This document shows, piece after piece, positions 33,558 through 44,772 of a stretch of 64,000 nucleotides of DNA. The translations under genes were made by a program, and so were the position numbers. Position 1 is the first letter of the stretch; each line of letters starts with the position of its first letter. The notes under the pieces were generated by a model that saw only the letters and a program-made list of their open reading frames with translations, was not told the origin of the DNA and ran no database searches. The stretch spans positions 1-64,000 of the forward strand of contig CAVSMB010000035.1 of the NCBI GenBank assembly GCA_963728925.1, given 5' to 3'. Source of the stretch: JBBPZA01 sp963728925. Its GTDB lineage: Bacteria; Actinomycetota; Thermoleophilia; Solirubrobacterales; Solirubrobacteraceae.

Positions 33558-34300
33558 CGCGCACGCTCCAGGACTTCCTCGAGGCGCCAGCGCTTGGTCC
33601 GCGAGAGCGGGCGCGACTCGACGACGCGGACGGTGTCGCCGATGTGGGCGGCGTTGGCCTCGTCGTGGGCGTGCAGGGTCGAGGTCGAGCGGACGATCTT
33701 CTCGTAGCGGCGGTGGCGCCGGGCGATCTCGGTGCGCACGGTGATCGTCTTGTCGGCCTTGTCGCCTACGACGATGCCCAGGCGCACCTTCCGGCGGCCG
33801 GCCGGCTTCTCGGCGGGCGGCGGAGCGGGCACGGAGGGACGCTGCTTGGCCTTCTCGCGTCCGCGCACGCGATAGGCGCGGCGTTCGGCGGCCTTGCGAC
33901 GGCGCGCCTCTTCACGCTCGGCCTGTCGCTCCTCGGGAGTTCGCGCCGGACGTGCGTCGCCCTCGTTGCGCGAGCGGGCGCGCCGCCGCGCCTCCTTGGG
34001 ATGCAGCCGCTCGGCGGGCTCCCGGGGAGGGGTGGGGACGGCGGCCGGAGCGGCCGGTGCCTCGGGCTCAGCCGGCGGCGCCTCGGCGGCCGGCTCCTCG
34101 GGAGCAGGGGCCTCGGCGGCCGGCTCCTCGGGAGCAGGGGCCTCGGCGGCCGGCTCCTCGGGAGCAGGGGCCTCGGCGGCCGGCTCCTCGGCCGCAGCCT
34201 GCTCGGCGGCGGCGTCGGCCTCCGGAGCGGCGTCCTCGGCGAGCGCCTCCTCGGGGGGGAGCGTCTCGGGGGTCTCGGGTGTCTCTTCGTTCTCGATCAT
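33554..34300 (-). CDS. rpsQ: 30S ribosomal protein S17 with large N-terminal extension
   Basis: The last 82 residues are a normal S17: GRRKVRLGIVVGDKADKTIT, RRHRRYEKIVRSTSTLHAHD, HIGDTVRVVESRPLSRTKRW. Ahead of them, in frame from ATG 34300, are about 166 extra residues. The first 100 are Ala/Glu/Pro-rich and acidic, with four repeats around EEPAAEAPAP. A highly basic Arg/Lys stretch (RRRARSRNEGDARPARTPEE onward) follows. The whole 248-aa frame is open without interruption, and no good internal start sits next to the core. A free N-terminal tail on a 5'-domain 16S-binding protein would project from the 30S body. Confidence 0.9.
   Translation of the reverse strand: MIENEETPETPETLPPEEALAEDAAPEADAAAEQAAAEEPAAEAPAPEEPAAEAPAPEEPAAEAPAPEEPAAEAPPAEPEAPAAPAAVPTPPREPAERLHPKEARRRARSRNEGDARPARTPEERQAEREEARRRKAAERRAYRVRGREKAKQRPSVPAPPPAEKPAGRRKVRLGIVVGDKADKTITVRTEIARRHRRYEKIVRSTSTLHAHDEANAAHIGDTVRVVESRPLSRTKRWRLEEVLERAR
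34081..34190. repeat. 30-bp tandem repeat in rpsQ extension
   Basis: Three perfect 30-bp units (34081-34170) and a 20-bp partial fourth. Each encodes ten residues of the EEPAAEAPAP type. Perfect conservation at DNA level implies recent expansion. Confidence 0.95.
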
Positions 34301-34316
34301 CAGGTCTCGTTCTCGC

Positions 34317-34550
34317 TTACTCCGACCGCCCGAGCTCTCGCTCCACGTCGATCCCGCGCTGGCGGGCGATGGTGAGAGCGCGCGCGAGGTCGCGCTTGGC
34401 GCCGCGCAGTCGGGCGGTGTTCTCCAGTTCGCCGGTCGCGTGCTGGAAGCGCAGACCGAAGATCTCACTGCGCGCCTCCCGCACGGCCTCGACCAGCAGG
34501 TCGTCGGTCATGTCACGGATCTCGTCGGGCTTGGGCATCGTCTGTGTCAC
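34317..34550 (-). CDS. rpmC: 50S ribosomal protein L29
   Basis: About 77 aa. The GTG at 34550 overlaps the rplP stop and has GAGGA upstream; an ATG at 34538 (MPKPDEIRDMTDDLLVEAVR) is the alternative start. The family core FGLRFQHATGELENTARLRG and KRDLARALTIARQRGI is present. It lies at the exit tunnel and is a docking site for chaperones and SRP. Confidence 0.95.
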   Translation of the reverse strand: MTQTMPKPDEIRDMTDDLLVEAVREARSEIFGLRFQHATGELENTARLRGAKRDLARALTIARQRGIDVERELGRSE

Positions 34551-34959
34551 TAGTCCTCGCGCACCACGAACTTCGTCTTGACGGGCAGCTTGTGGCCGGC
34601 CAGCCGGATGGCCTCGCGGGCGAGCGGCTCGGGAACGCCGGCCAGCTCGAACATCACGCGGCCGGGCTTGACCACGGCGACCCAGCCCTCGGGTGAGCCC
34701 TTGCCCGAGCCCATGCGGGTCTCGGCGGGCTTCTTGGTCACCGGCTTGTCGGGGAAGAGGTTGATCCACACCTTCCCGCCACGCTTGATCTTGCGGGTCA
34801 TGGCGATCCGGGCAGCCTCGATCTGGCGGTTGGTGATCCAGCCCGCCTCGAGCGACTTGAGCCCGTACTCGCCGAACTGCACGGTGGTCTGACCGCGCGA
34901 GAGCCCGCGCCGCCGGCCGCGGTGCTCCTTGCGGTGCTTGACCCGCTTGGGGGAGAGCA

Positions 34960-34960
<1 letters not shown>
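34550..34960 (-). CDS. rplP: 50S ribosomal protein L16
   Basis: A 136-aa L16 from ATG 34960 (MLSPKRVKHRKEHRGRRRGL), which overlaps the rpsC stop by one base. Conserved TTVQFGEYGLKSLEAGWITN, RMGSGKGSPEGWVAVVKPGR and FELAGVPEPLAREAIRLAGH. The long frame extending to 35587 is the wrong-frame translation of the rpsC repeat. Confidence 0.97.
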
Positions 34961-36180
<1,220 letters not shown>

Positions 36181-36186
36181 TTCCCG

Positions 36187-36885
36187 TTACTCCTTCGGCG
36201 TGAGCGTGATCGTGAGGTGGCTGGTGCGCTTGCGGATGCGGGTCGCGCGGCCCATCGCCCGCGGGCGGTAGCGCTTGAGGGTCGGGCCCTCGTCGGCGGT
36301 GATCGTCTTGATCCGCAGCTCGTCGCCGACGAGCTCGTGGTTGTGCTCGGCGTTGGCGACCGCCGACTCGAGCACCTTGCTCCAGTCGCGGGCGGCCGAG
36401 CGCGGCGAGAAGGCGAGGATCGCGCGGGCCTCGTCCACGGACTTGCCCCGAACGTGGTCGGCGACGAGCCGCGCCTTGCGCGGGCTCGTGCGCACGTACT
36501 TCGCCAGGGCGCGGACGGCGACGGCCGGCTCCCCGTCACGCGTGCGCGGGCGGGCGGGCTTCGCCTCGGCCTCCGGCTCCTTGCGAGCACGGCGGCGGCG
36601 GCGCGGCTTCGGGACGTCCTCGGCTTCGGCCGCGTCGCCGGACGCGTCCGCGGCCTCCGGCGCGTCCTCGTCGTCGTCCTCGGCCGCGTCGCCGGACGAG
36701 GCCTCCGCTTCGGGCGCCTCGTCGGCCTCGGCCTCGGGCGCGTCCTCGGCGACCGGGGTGTCCGGGTCGACCGTCTCCGGGGTCGCCTCCGCGTCCGTTT
36801 CCGGGGTCGCCTCGGCGTCCGTTTCCGGCGTCGCCTCCGCGTCCGCCCCCTCGGCGTCCTCGCGCTTGTCCTGCTCGTCGATCAC
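36187..36885 (-). CDS. rplV: 50S ribosomal protein L22 with acidic N-terminal extension
   Basis: The last 113 residues are L22: VRALAKYVRTSPRKARLVAD, VRGKSVDEARAILAF, DEGPTLKRYRPRAMGRATRI, RTSHLTITLTPKE. The roughly 119 residues before it, from GTG 36885 (overlapping the rpsS stop as GTGA), are acidic. They hold three repeats around DAEATPET, then Asp/Glu/Ala-rich sequence, and end in a basic patch (PKPRRRRRARKEPEAEAKPA). Normal L22 has about 110-130 residues. The frame is uninterrupted and the overlap with rpsS supports the far-upstream start. Confidence 0.92.
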   Translation of the reverse strand: MIDEQDKREDAEGADAEATPETDAEATPETDAEATPETVDPDTPVAEDAPEAEADEAPEAEASSGDAAEDDDEDAPEAADASGDAAEAEDVPKPRRRRRARKEPEAEAKPARPRTRDGEPAVAVRALAKYVRTSPRKARLVADHVRGKSVDEARAILAFSPRSAARDWSKVLESAVANAEHNHELVGDELRIKTITADEGPTLKRYRPRAMGRATRIRKRTSHLTITLTPKE

Positions 36886-37154
36886 CGGCGCCTGCCCGTG
36901 TCGGCGTGGCCTCGGTACATGCGCGTCGGCGCGAACTCGCCGAGCTTGTGGCCGACCATGGACTCCGAGATGAAGACGGGCACGTGCTTGCGCCCGTCGT
37001 GTACGGCCACGGTGTGACCGACCATCTCCGGGAAGATCGTCGACGTACGCGACCAGGTCCTGATCATCTGCTTGGTGTTCGACTGGTTCATGGCCTCGAT
37101 GCGCCCGAGCAGGCGCTGCTCGATCCACGGGCCCTTCTTGCTAGAGCGACTCAC
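36882..37154 (-). CDS. rpsS: 30S ribosomal protein S19
   Basis: A 90-aa protein from GTG 37154 (VSRSSKKGPWIEQRLLGRIE). Conserved TWSRTSTIFPEMVGHTVAVH, GHKLGEFAPTRMYRGH, basic end. Both ends overlap its neighbours (GTGA). Confidence 0.97.
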   Translation of the reverse strand: MSRSSKKGPWIEQRLLGRIEAMNQSNTKQMIRTWSRTSTIFPEMVGHTVAVHDGRKHVPVFISESMVGHKLGEFAPTRMYRGHADTGRRR

Positions 37155-37990
37155 CGCTTCTTGCCCCTTCTCCGGCCGCGGACGATGTAACGGTCGGACT
37201 TCTTGTTCTTCTTGCGTGTGCGGTATCCCAGGGTAGGAACCCCCCACGGGGTGACCGGATGGCGCCCCGCGGTCGTCGAGCCCTCGCCGCCCCCGTGCGG
37301 GTGATCGACCGGGTTCATCGCGGTCCCGCGCGTCTGCGGGCGGATGCCCATGTGGCGCTTGCGGCCCGCCTTGCCGACCTTGACGTTCTGGTGGTCGGCG
37401 TTCCCGATCGTGCCGACGGTGGCACGGCACTCGGCGCGGACCATGCGCATCTCGCCCGAGGGCAGGCGCAGCGTCGCCATGTCGCGCTCCTTGGCCATGA
37501 GCTGGATGCCCGTGCCGGCCGCGCGGCCGAGCTGGCCGCCGCGCCCGGGCTGGAGCTCGACGTTGTGGACGACGGTGCCGATCGGCATGTCGGCGAGCGC
37601 CAAGGCGTTGCCCACGGTGATGTCCGACCCGGGACCGGACTGGACGAGCGCACCGACGCGCAGGCGGCCGGGCGCGAGGATGTAGCTCTTCACCCCGTCG
37701 ACGTAGTGCAGCAGCGCGATGTAGGCCGAGCGGTTGGGGTCGTACTCGATCGCCGCGACGCGGGCGGGCACGCCGTCCTTGCGCCGCTTGAAGTCGACCC
37801 GGCGGTACAGGCGCTTGGCGCCGCCGCCACGGTGGCGCGAGGTCTTGCGGCCGTGGATGTTGCGGCCCCCCGACTTCTTGAGCCCCTCGACGAGCGACTT
37901 CTCGGGCTCGGTCCTGGTGATCTCCGCGTAGTCGGGGTAGGTGGAGAAGCGCCGGCCGGGGCTGGTGGGCTTGGGCTTGCGGATCGGCAT
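37151..37990 (-). CDS. rplB: 50S ribosomal protein L2
   Basis: A 279-aa peptidyl-transferase-centre protein. MPIRKPKPTSPGRRFSTYPD; KTSRHRGGGAKRLYRRVDFK; C-terminal catalytic-site region GTAMNPVDHPHGGGEGSTTA with the conserved His, and a Lys/Arg tail. Normal length. It abuts rplW. Confidence 0.98.
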   Translation of the reverse strand: MPIRKPKPTSPGRRFSTYPDYAEITRTEPEKSLVEGLKKSGGRNIHGRKTSRHRGGGAKRLYRRVDFKRRKDGVPARVAAIEYDPNRSAYIALLHYVDGVKSYILAPGRLRVGALVQSGPGSDITVGNALALADMPIGTVVHNVELQPGRGGQLGRAAGTGIQLMAKERDMATLRLPSGEMRMVRAECRATVGTIGNADHQNVKVGKAGRKRHMGIRPQTRGTAMNPVDHPHGGGEGSTTAGRHPVTPWGVPTLGYRTRKKNKKSDRYIVRGRRRGKKR

Positions 37991-38290
37991 CTACTCGTTC
38001 CCGACCTCGAGGCCTGCGAACACGGGGATGCTCTGCCCCGACGCGACCTGCACGATGGCCTTCTTCCACGCGCGGGTACGGCCCGAGGTCAGGCCCCGGC
38101 GCTTGGGCTTGGAGCGCACGGTGATCGTGCGCACCTCGACGACGTCGACCTCGAAGAGGGACTCGACCGCTTGGCGGATCTGCGTCTTGTGCGCCTCGGG
38201 ATGGACGCGGAACGTGTAGCGATCGGCCGCGGCGAGCGCGTAGCTCTTCTCCGAGACGACCGGCCGGATGATCACCTGGCTGGGGTCCAT
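37991..38290 (-). CDS. rplW: 50S ribosomal protein L23
   Basis: A 99-aa tunnel-exit protein from ATG 38290 (MDPSQVIIRPVVSEKSYALA). HKTQIRQAVESLFEVDVVEV and RTRAWKKAIVQVASGQSI are typical. Frames that run on to 38875 read through rplD and are spurious. Confidence 0.97.
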   Translation of the reverse strand: MDPSQVIIRPVVSEKSYALAAADRYTFRVHPEAHKTQIRQAVESLFEVDVVEVRTITVRSKPKRRGLTSGRTRAWKKAIVQVASGQSIPVFAGLEVGNE

Positions 38291-38292
38291 GG

Positions 38293-38970
38293 TCAGGCCG
38301 CCCTCTCGGTCTCGGATTCGGATCCGCCGGATGGGCCGGCTGCGGCGGCCTTCGCTCCGGCGGCACGGGCCGTGAGCGCCCCCAGCGCGGCCTCGGAGAG
38401 CACGATCGACCCGGCGCCGACGAGGTCGGCGACCCCCACGTCGTCGGCGAGCAGCACGTCGACGCGGGCGAGGTTGCGGAACGACTTGGCGGCGGACGCC
38501 TCGTCGGCGACGAGCGCCACGAGCGTCGTCCCTGGCTGGTCCCAGCTCGCGAGCGCCTGCGCCGCCTGCTTGGTCGAGGGCGCGTCGAAGGCAGCGCCGT
38601 CGAGCACCGCGACCGAGTCGCGGCCGGCGTGCAGCGAGAGCGCGCTGCGCAGCGCGGCGCGGCGCGCCTTGCGGTTGACCTTGACCGTGTAGTGGCGTGG
38701 CGACGGGCCGAACACGGTGCCGCCACCCGTCCAGATCGGCGAGCGGATCGAGCCCGCGCGAGCCCGGCCAGTGCCCTTCTGGCGCCACGGCTTGGCCCCT
38801 CCACCGCGGACCTCGCCGCGGGTTCGCGTCGAGGCGGTGCCGCGCCGACGGGCGGCGAGCTCCGCGCGCACGCACTCGTGCACGAGGGCCTCGTTCCAGG
38901 CGGCCTCGAAGACCACGGGGTCGAGGGTCACCGTGCCCGAGCCGCCTCCGATGCGAGCCGCGTCAGCCAT
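38293..38970 (-). CDS. rplD: 50S ribosomal protein L4
   Basis: A 225-aa L4. The conserved extended loop RTRGEVRGGGAKPWRQKGTG and ARAGSIRSPIWTGGGTVFGP is present. The C-terminal part ends in an Ala/Gly/Ser/Glu-rich tail. Its start overlaps the rplC end by 8 bp. L4 is the S10-operon autoregulator in enterobacteria; no leader structure was identified here. Confidence 0.97.
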   Translation of the reverse strand: MADAARIGGGSGTVTLDPVVFEAAWNEALVHECVRAELAARRRGTASTRTRGEVRGGGAKPWRQKGTGRARAGSIRSPIWTGGGTVFGPSPRHYTVKVNRKARRAALRSALSLHAGRDSVAVLDGAAFDAPSTKQAAQALASWDQPGTTLVALVADEASAAKSFRNLARVDVLLADDVGVADLVGAGSIVLSEAALGALTARAAGAKAAAAGPSGGSESETERAA

Positions 38971-39580
38971 CGGTGCGCACCTCGACGATGGAGCCCCGAG
39001 GGCCGGGCGCAGAGCCGCGGACGAGCAGCAGGTTCTGATCGGGGATGACCTCGACGACCTCGACGCCGCGCTGGGTCACGCGCTTGCCGCCCATGCGGCC
39101 GGGACCGCGAATGCCCTTGAACACGCGCGACGGCGTCGCCGAGGCCCCGATCGACCCGGGCGCCCGGAGGTTGTGGGAGCCGTGGGTCACGGGCCCGCGC
39201 GAGAAGTTGTGGCGCTTGACGGTGCCCTGGAAGCCCTTGCCCTTGGAGACGCCGGCGATCTTCACGGTCTGGCCGGGCTCGAAGACGTCGACCTTGACCT
39301 CCTCGCCGACGACGAGCTCGCCCGCCTCGTCGCGGAACTCGCGCACGTGGCGCAGCGGCGGCGCGTCGGCCTTGCGCAGGTGGCCGAGCTGGGCGCGGGT
39401 GAGGTGCTTCTCCTTGGCGGCGCCGAACGCCAGCTGGACGGCCTCGTAGCCGTCGCGCTCGACGGTGCGGACCGCGGTGACGTGGCAGGGGCCGGCCTCG
39501 AGCACGGTGACGCGGTCCACGGAGCCGTCGTCGCGGAAGCGCTGGGTCATGCCGAGCTTGCGGGCGAGGATCGCGGCCAT
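38963..39580 (-). CDS. rplC: 50S ribosomal protein L3
   Basis: A 205-aa L3. MAAILARKLGMTQRFRDDGS, GVSKGKGFQGTVKRHNFSRG, THGSHNLRAPGSIGASATPS, GRMGGKRVTQRGVEVVEVIP. Normal length. It lies 3 bp after rpsJ. Confidence 0.98.
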   Translation of the reverse strand: MAAILARKLGMTQRFRDDGSVDRVTVLEAGPCHVTAVRTVERDGYEAVQLAFGAAKEKHLTRAQLGHLRKADAPPLRHVREFRDEAGELVVGEEVKVDVFEPGQTVKIAGVSKGKGFQGTVKRHNFSRGPVTHGSHNLRAPGSIGASATPSRVFKGIRGPGRMGGKRVTQRGVEVVEVIPDQNLLLVRGSAPGPRGSIVEVRTDG

Positions 39581-39583
39581 CGG

Positions 39584-39910
39584 CTAGGAGGCGAGACGGA
39601 TCTCGATGTCGACGCCGGCCGGAAGCTGGTCGAGCCGCTGCAGGGAATCGACGGTCTTCGGGGTGGGCTGGTGGATGTCGATGAGCCGCTTGTGCGTGCG
39701 GATCTCGAAGTGCTCGCGCGAGTCCTTGTCCTTGAACGGGGAGCGGATCACGCAGTAGACGTTCTTCTCCGTGGGCAGGGGAACAGGCCCGGACACGGTC
39801 GCGCCGGTGCGGGTCGCCGTATCGACGATCTCCTTCGCCGCCGCCTCGATGGCCGTGTGGTCATAGGACTTCAGGCGGATGCGGATCTTGTTCTGGGTTG
39901 CTGTTGCCAC
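39584..39910 (-). CDS. rpsJ: 30S ribosomal protein S10
   Basis: A 108-aa S10/NusE, first gene of the S10 cluster. RIRLKSYDHTAIEAAAKEIV, PLPTEKNVYCVIRSPFKDKD, REHFEIRTHKRLIDIHQPTP. It is about 6 residues longer at the N terminus than the enterobacterial protein. A 129-bp gap with hairpins separates it from tuf. Confidence 0.98.
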   Translation of the reverse strand: MATATQNKIRIRLKSYDHTAIEAAAKEIVDTATRTGATVSGPVPLPTEKNVYCVIRSPFKDKDSREHFEIRTHKRLIDIHQPTPKTVDSLQRLDQLPAGVDIEIRLAS

Positions 39911-39953
39911 GGGGTGTCTTGGGGCTTTCTTTTCTCTCTGTGAGCGTGCCGGA

Positions 39954-39982
39954 GGGCGAGCCTGTGCCGTCGAGGCTCGCCC
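39954..39982 (-). promoter_or_regulatory. Stem-loop upstream of rpsJ
   Basis: GGGCGAGCC (39954-39962) and GGCTCGCCC (39974-39982) form a 9-bp stem in the tuf-rpsJ gap, 44 bp before the S10 start. It could be an attenuator or RNA processing site at the head of the S10 operon. Confidence 0.5.
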
Positions 39983-40010
39983 CCGGGTGGTCGTATCCGT
40001 CGTGTCGTGA

Positions 40011-40035
40011 CACGGGGCCCCGGCGGGGCCCCGTG
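40011..40035 (-). terminator. 11-bp GC stem-loop after tuf
   Basis: CACGGGGCCCC and its perfect complement surround a 3-nt loop, 4 bp past the tuf stop. There is no U-tract, so the termination is either factor-dependent or partial, allowing read-through into rpsJ. Confidence 0.6.
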
Positions 40036-40039
40036 GGTG

Positions 40040-41224
40040 CTACTTGATGACCTCGGTCACCACGCCCGAACCGACGGTCCTGCCGCCCTCGCGGATCGCG
40101 AAGCGCAGGCCCTTGTCCATGGCGATGGGCTGGATGAGCTCGACGTCCATCTGGATGTTGTCGCCGGGCATCACCATCTCGACGCCCTCGGGGAGGCGAG
40201 CCACCCCGGTCACGTCGGTGGTGCGGAAGTAGAACTGCGGCCGGTAGCCGCTGAAGAACGGCGTGTGGCGCCCGCCCTCCTCCTTCCTGAGGACGTACAC
40301 CTCGGCCTTGAACTGGGTGTGGGGCGTGATCGAGCCCGGCTTGCAGAGCACCTGGCCGCGCTCGATGTCCTCGCGCTTGGTGCCGCGCAGCAGCGTCCCG
40401 ACGTTGTCGCCCGCCTGACCCTCGTCGAGGATCTTGCGGAACATCTCGACGCCGGTGACGACGGTCGAGCTGGTGTCCTTGACGCCCACGATCTCGACCG
40501 TGTCGCCAGTGTGGACGATGCCCTGCTCGATCCGGCCGGTCGCGACGGTGCCGCGGCCGGTGATCGAGAAGACGTCCTCGACCGGCATCAGGAAGGGCTG
40601 GTCGAGCGCGCGCTCGGGCTCGGGGATGTAGCTGTCGAGGGCCTCGGACAGCTCGATGATCTTCTGCTTGGCGTCGGCGTCGCCCTCGAGGGCCTTCAGC
40701 GCCGAGCCGGTGATGAACGGGATGTCGTCGCCCGGGAACTCGTACTCGGAGAGCAACTCGCGAACCTCGACCTCGACGAGCTCGAGGAGCTCCTCGTCGT
40801 CGACCATGTCGGCCTTGTTGAGGAACACGACGATGTAGGGCACGCCCACCTGGCGGGCGAGCAGGATGTGCTCGCGCGTCTGGGGCATGGGCCCGTCGGC
40901 GGCCGAGACGACGAGGATCGCCCCGTCCATCTGAGCCGCGCCGGTGATCATGTTCTTCACGTAGTCCGCGTGACCGGGACAGTCCACGTGGGCGTAATGC
41001 CGGTTGGGCGTCTCGTACTCCACGTGCGACGTGGCGATGGTGATCCCGCGCTCCTTCTCCTCGGGAGCGTTGTCGATCTCCTCGAAGCTCTTCGCCTCGC
41101 CCCCACCGGCCTCCGCCAGCACGTTCGTGATCGCCGCCGTCAGCGTGGTCTTGCCGTGGTCGATGTGACCGATGGTGCCGACGTTGACGTGCGGCTTGTC
41201 GCGCTCGAACTTCTCCTTCGCCAC
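40040..41224 (-). CDS. tuf: Elongation factor Tu
   Basis: A 394-aa GTPase that delivers aminoacyl-tRNA. P-loop GHIDHGKTTL, switch II DCPGHADYVKNMI, NKADMVDDEELLE, GSALKAL. Domain 3 ends VGSGVVTEVIK. It starts at GTG 41224, with AAGGAG 9 bases upstream. It follows fusA, with a stem-loop and rpsJ downstream. Confidence 0.99.
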   Translation of the reverse strand: MAKEKFERDKPHVNVGTIGHIDHGKTTLTAAITNVLAEAGGGEAKSFEEIDNAPEEKERGITIATSHVEYETPNRHYAHVDCPGHADYVKNMITGAAQMDGAILVVSAADGPMPQTREHILLARQVGVPYIVVFLNKADMVDDEELLELVEVEVRELLSEYEFPGDDIPFITGSALKALEGDADAKQKIIELSEALDSYIPEPERALDQPFLMPVEDVFSITGRGTVATGRIEQGIVHTGDTVEIVGVKDTSSTVVTGVEMFRKILDEGQAGDNVGTLLRGTKREDIERGQVLCKPGSITPHTQFKAEVYVLRKEEGGRHTPFFSGYRPQFYFRTTDVTGVARLPEGVEMVMPGDNIQMDVELIQPIAMDKGLRFAIREGGRTVGSGVVTEVIK

Positions 41225-41315
41225 TTTGTGTTGCTCCTTTGGAGGTCAGGGGGCCCGCCGCGATGGGCGAACCCCAGGAAGGTACCTAAGTTGTCGCTAC
41301 GCCGGGAGTCCGGCC

Positions 41316-43412
<2,097 letters not shown>

Positions 43413-43457
43413 GGTGGGGATGTCTCTGGTGGTTGGTCGGAGCGGCGCTTTGGCCAT

Positions 43458-43479
43458 AAAAAAGGGCCCTGCGGGCCCC
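43458..43479 (-). terminator. Intrinsic terminator/attenuator before fusA
   Basis: On the minus strand GGGGCCC-GCA-GGGCCC is followed directly by TTTTTT, a classical Rho-independent terminator. It lies 46 bp upstream of the fusA start, so it either ends rpsL-rpsG transcription or attenuates fusA-tuf. Confidence 0.85.
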
Positions 43480-43565
43480 GAAACGACGTGGATGTCGGCC
43501 CGGCGCTCCTCTAGTTCAAAGTGGTGTCCACGGTCGGTGTGCTCCAAACCGGGGGGCATGCGCAG

Positions 43566-44078
43566 ATGAGCGCGCCTCCCCGTGGCGCGAAGACCGAGGA
43601 TAGCAGGCGTGGAGGGGCTTTCCGGGCGGGTTTTCCGGCCCTCGCGCCGCTCCCGGCGGCCCTTCTGTTCGCCGGTCTTGCGGGCGCTCTGCTGCTCCTG
43701 GCGGCGGAGCTCTCGACCGTCGTCGAGGTGTCCGTGGCGGGGTCGGTGATCGACCGCGTCGGGGGCGCCGAGCAGCACTCCTACGCGGTCGGGCTGCTGG
43801 GCTTGATCGCCCTACTGCTCGCGGTCGCCGCGGTCGTCGTGCCGAGCCGCCCGGCCGCCCTCGCGCTGGCGGCCGTCGGCGTCATCGCGCTGGCCATCGT
43901 CCTCCTCGGCGACCTCCCGGACGTGCGCCGGACCGGCCTGAACCGCGCGCTGCAACCGGCCGCCGCCGCGCCCGGGATCGGGTTCTGGCTGGAGATCGCG
44001 GGCGGGGCCGTGCTGGTTGCCGCGGGGGTCTCGATCTTCCGTGCGGCGGTGGTGTGGCGGGGCGGTCGCGCTGGTTGA
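43566..44078 (+). CDS. Four-TM hypothetical membrane protein inside the str operon
   Basis: A 170-aa protein from ATG 43566 (MSAPPRGAKTEDSRRGGAFR). Four hydrophobic helices are apparent: PLPAALLFAGLAGALLLLAA, YAVGLLGLIALLLAVAAVVV, ALALAAVGVIALAIVLLGDL, LEIAGGAVLVAAGVSIFRAA. A periplasmic-type loop VSVAGSVIDRVGGAEQHS lies between the first two. The family is not recognised. It is on the opposite strand to rpsG and fusA, between which it lies. Confidence 0.75.
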   Translation: MSAPPRGAKTEDSRRGGAFRAGFPALAPLPAALLFAGLAGALLLLAAELSTVVEVSVAGSVIDRVGGAEQHSYAVGLLGLIALLLAVAAVVVPSRPAALALAAVGVIALAIVLLGDLPDVRRTGLNRALQPAAAAPGIGFWLEIAGGAVLVAAGVSIFRAAVVWRGGRAG

Positions 44079-44210
44079 CGAACGGCGGGCGACGAGGGAG
44101 GGGAGGTTCGACCGCGCTACCACGGCCCACCGGCGATGGGAGCGGGTCTCACCGGCGGGCGCGGCGAGCTGCGAAGGGCGAGCAGCCGTCACTGAGGAGG
44201 ACGCAGGCGA

Positions 44211-44231
44211 GCCGATAGCACCGCTATCGGC
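44211..44231. other. Perfect 9-bp stem-loop downstream of rpsG
   Basis: GCCGATAGC-ACC-GCTATCGGC, 69 bp past the rpsG stop and in the gap after the converging membrane gene. A direct copy of GGCGAGCCGA lies on both sides of it. It could terminate either transcript, although there is no U-tract. Confidence 0.5.
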
Positions 44232-44299
44232 GAGCCGAGGACGATGTCAGCGACGGCAGCGCAGCCCTGCGCGGCCGCCGCGATCGCCGGGGGGGGCCG

Positions 44300-44770
44300 C
44301 TACCACCGATAGTGCGCGAAGGCCTTGTTGGCCTGCGCCATGCGGTAGATGTCGTCCTTGCGCTTGTAGGCGCCGCCCTGCTGGGACTGGGCGTCCTGGA
44401 GCTCGTTGGCGAGGCGCTGGGCCATCGTCTTCTCGCGACGCGCGCGGGCGAACTCGACGAGCCAGCGGACGGCGAGCGTGCGGGCGCGGCGCTGGGGCAC
44501 CTCGACGGGCACCTGGTAGGTCGCGCCGCCGACGCGGCGGGAGCGGACCTCGAGGACCGGGGTGAGCGACTTGATGGACGCCTCGAGCGCCTCGACGGGG
44601 TCCTTTCCCGTGCGCTCGGCGAGGATCGCGAGCGCGTCGTAGACGATCCGCTCCGCGTGGCTCTTCTTGCCGTCCAGCATGACCTTGTTGATCACCTGCT
44701 GGACCAGGCGCGAGCGATGGACCGGGTCGGGCTCGATGGGGCGAAGCTGCGCGGCGGCGCGGCGGGGCAC
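44300..44770 (-). CDS. rpsG: 30S ribosomal protein S7
   Basis: A 156-aa head-assembly protein from GTG 44770 (VPRRAAAQLRPIEPDPVHRS). Conserved LVQQVINKVMLDGKKSHAER, GGATYQVPVEVPQRRARTLA and C-terminal KRKDDIYRMAQANKAFAHYR. It lies 2 bp after rpsL. Confidence 0.98.
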   Translation of the reverse strand: MPRRAAAQLRPIEPDPVHRSRLVQQVINKVMLDGKKSHAERIVYDALAILAERTGKDPVEALEASIKSLTPVLEVRSRRVGGATYQVPVEVPQRRARTLAVRWLVEFARARREKTMAQRLANELQDAQSQQGGAYKRKDDIYRMAQANKAFAHYRW

Positions 44771-44772
44771 GG

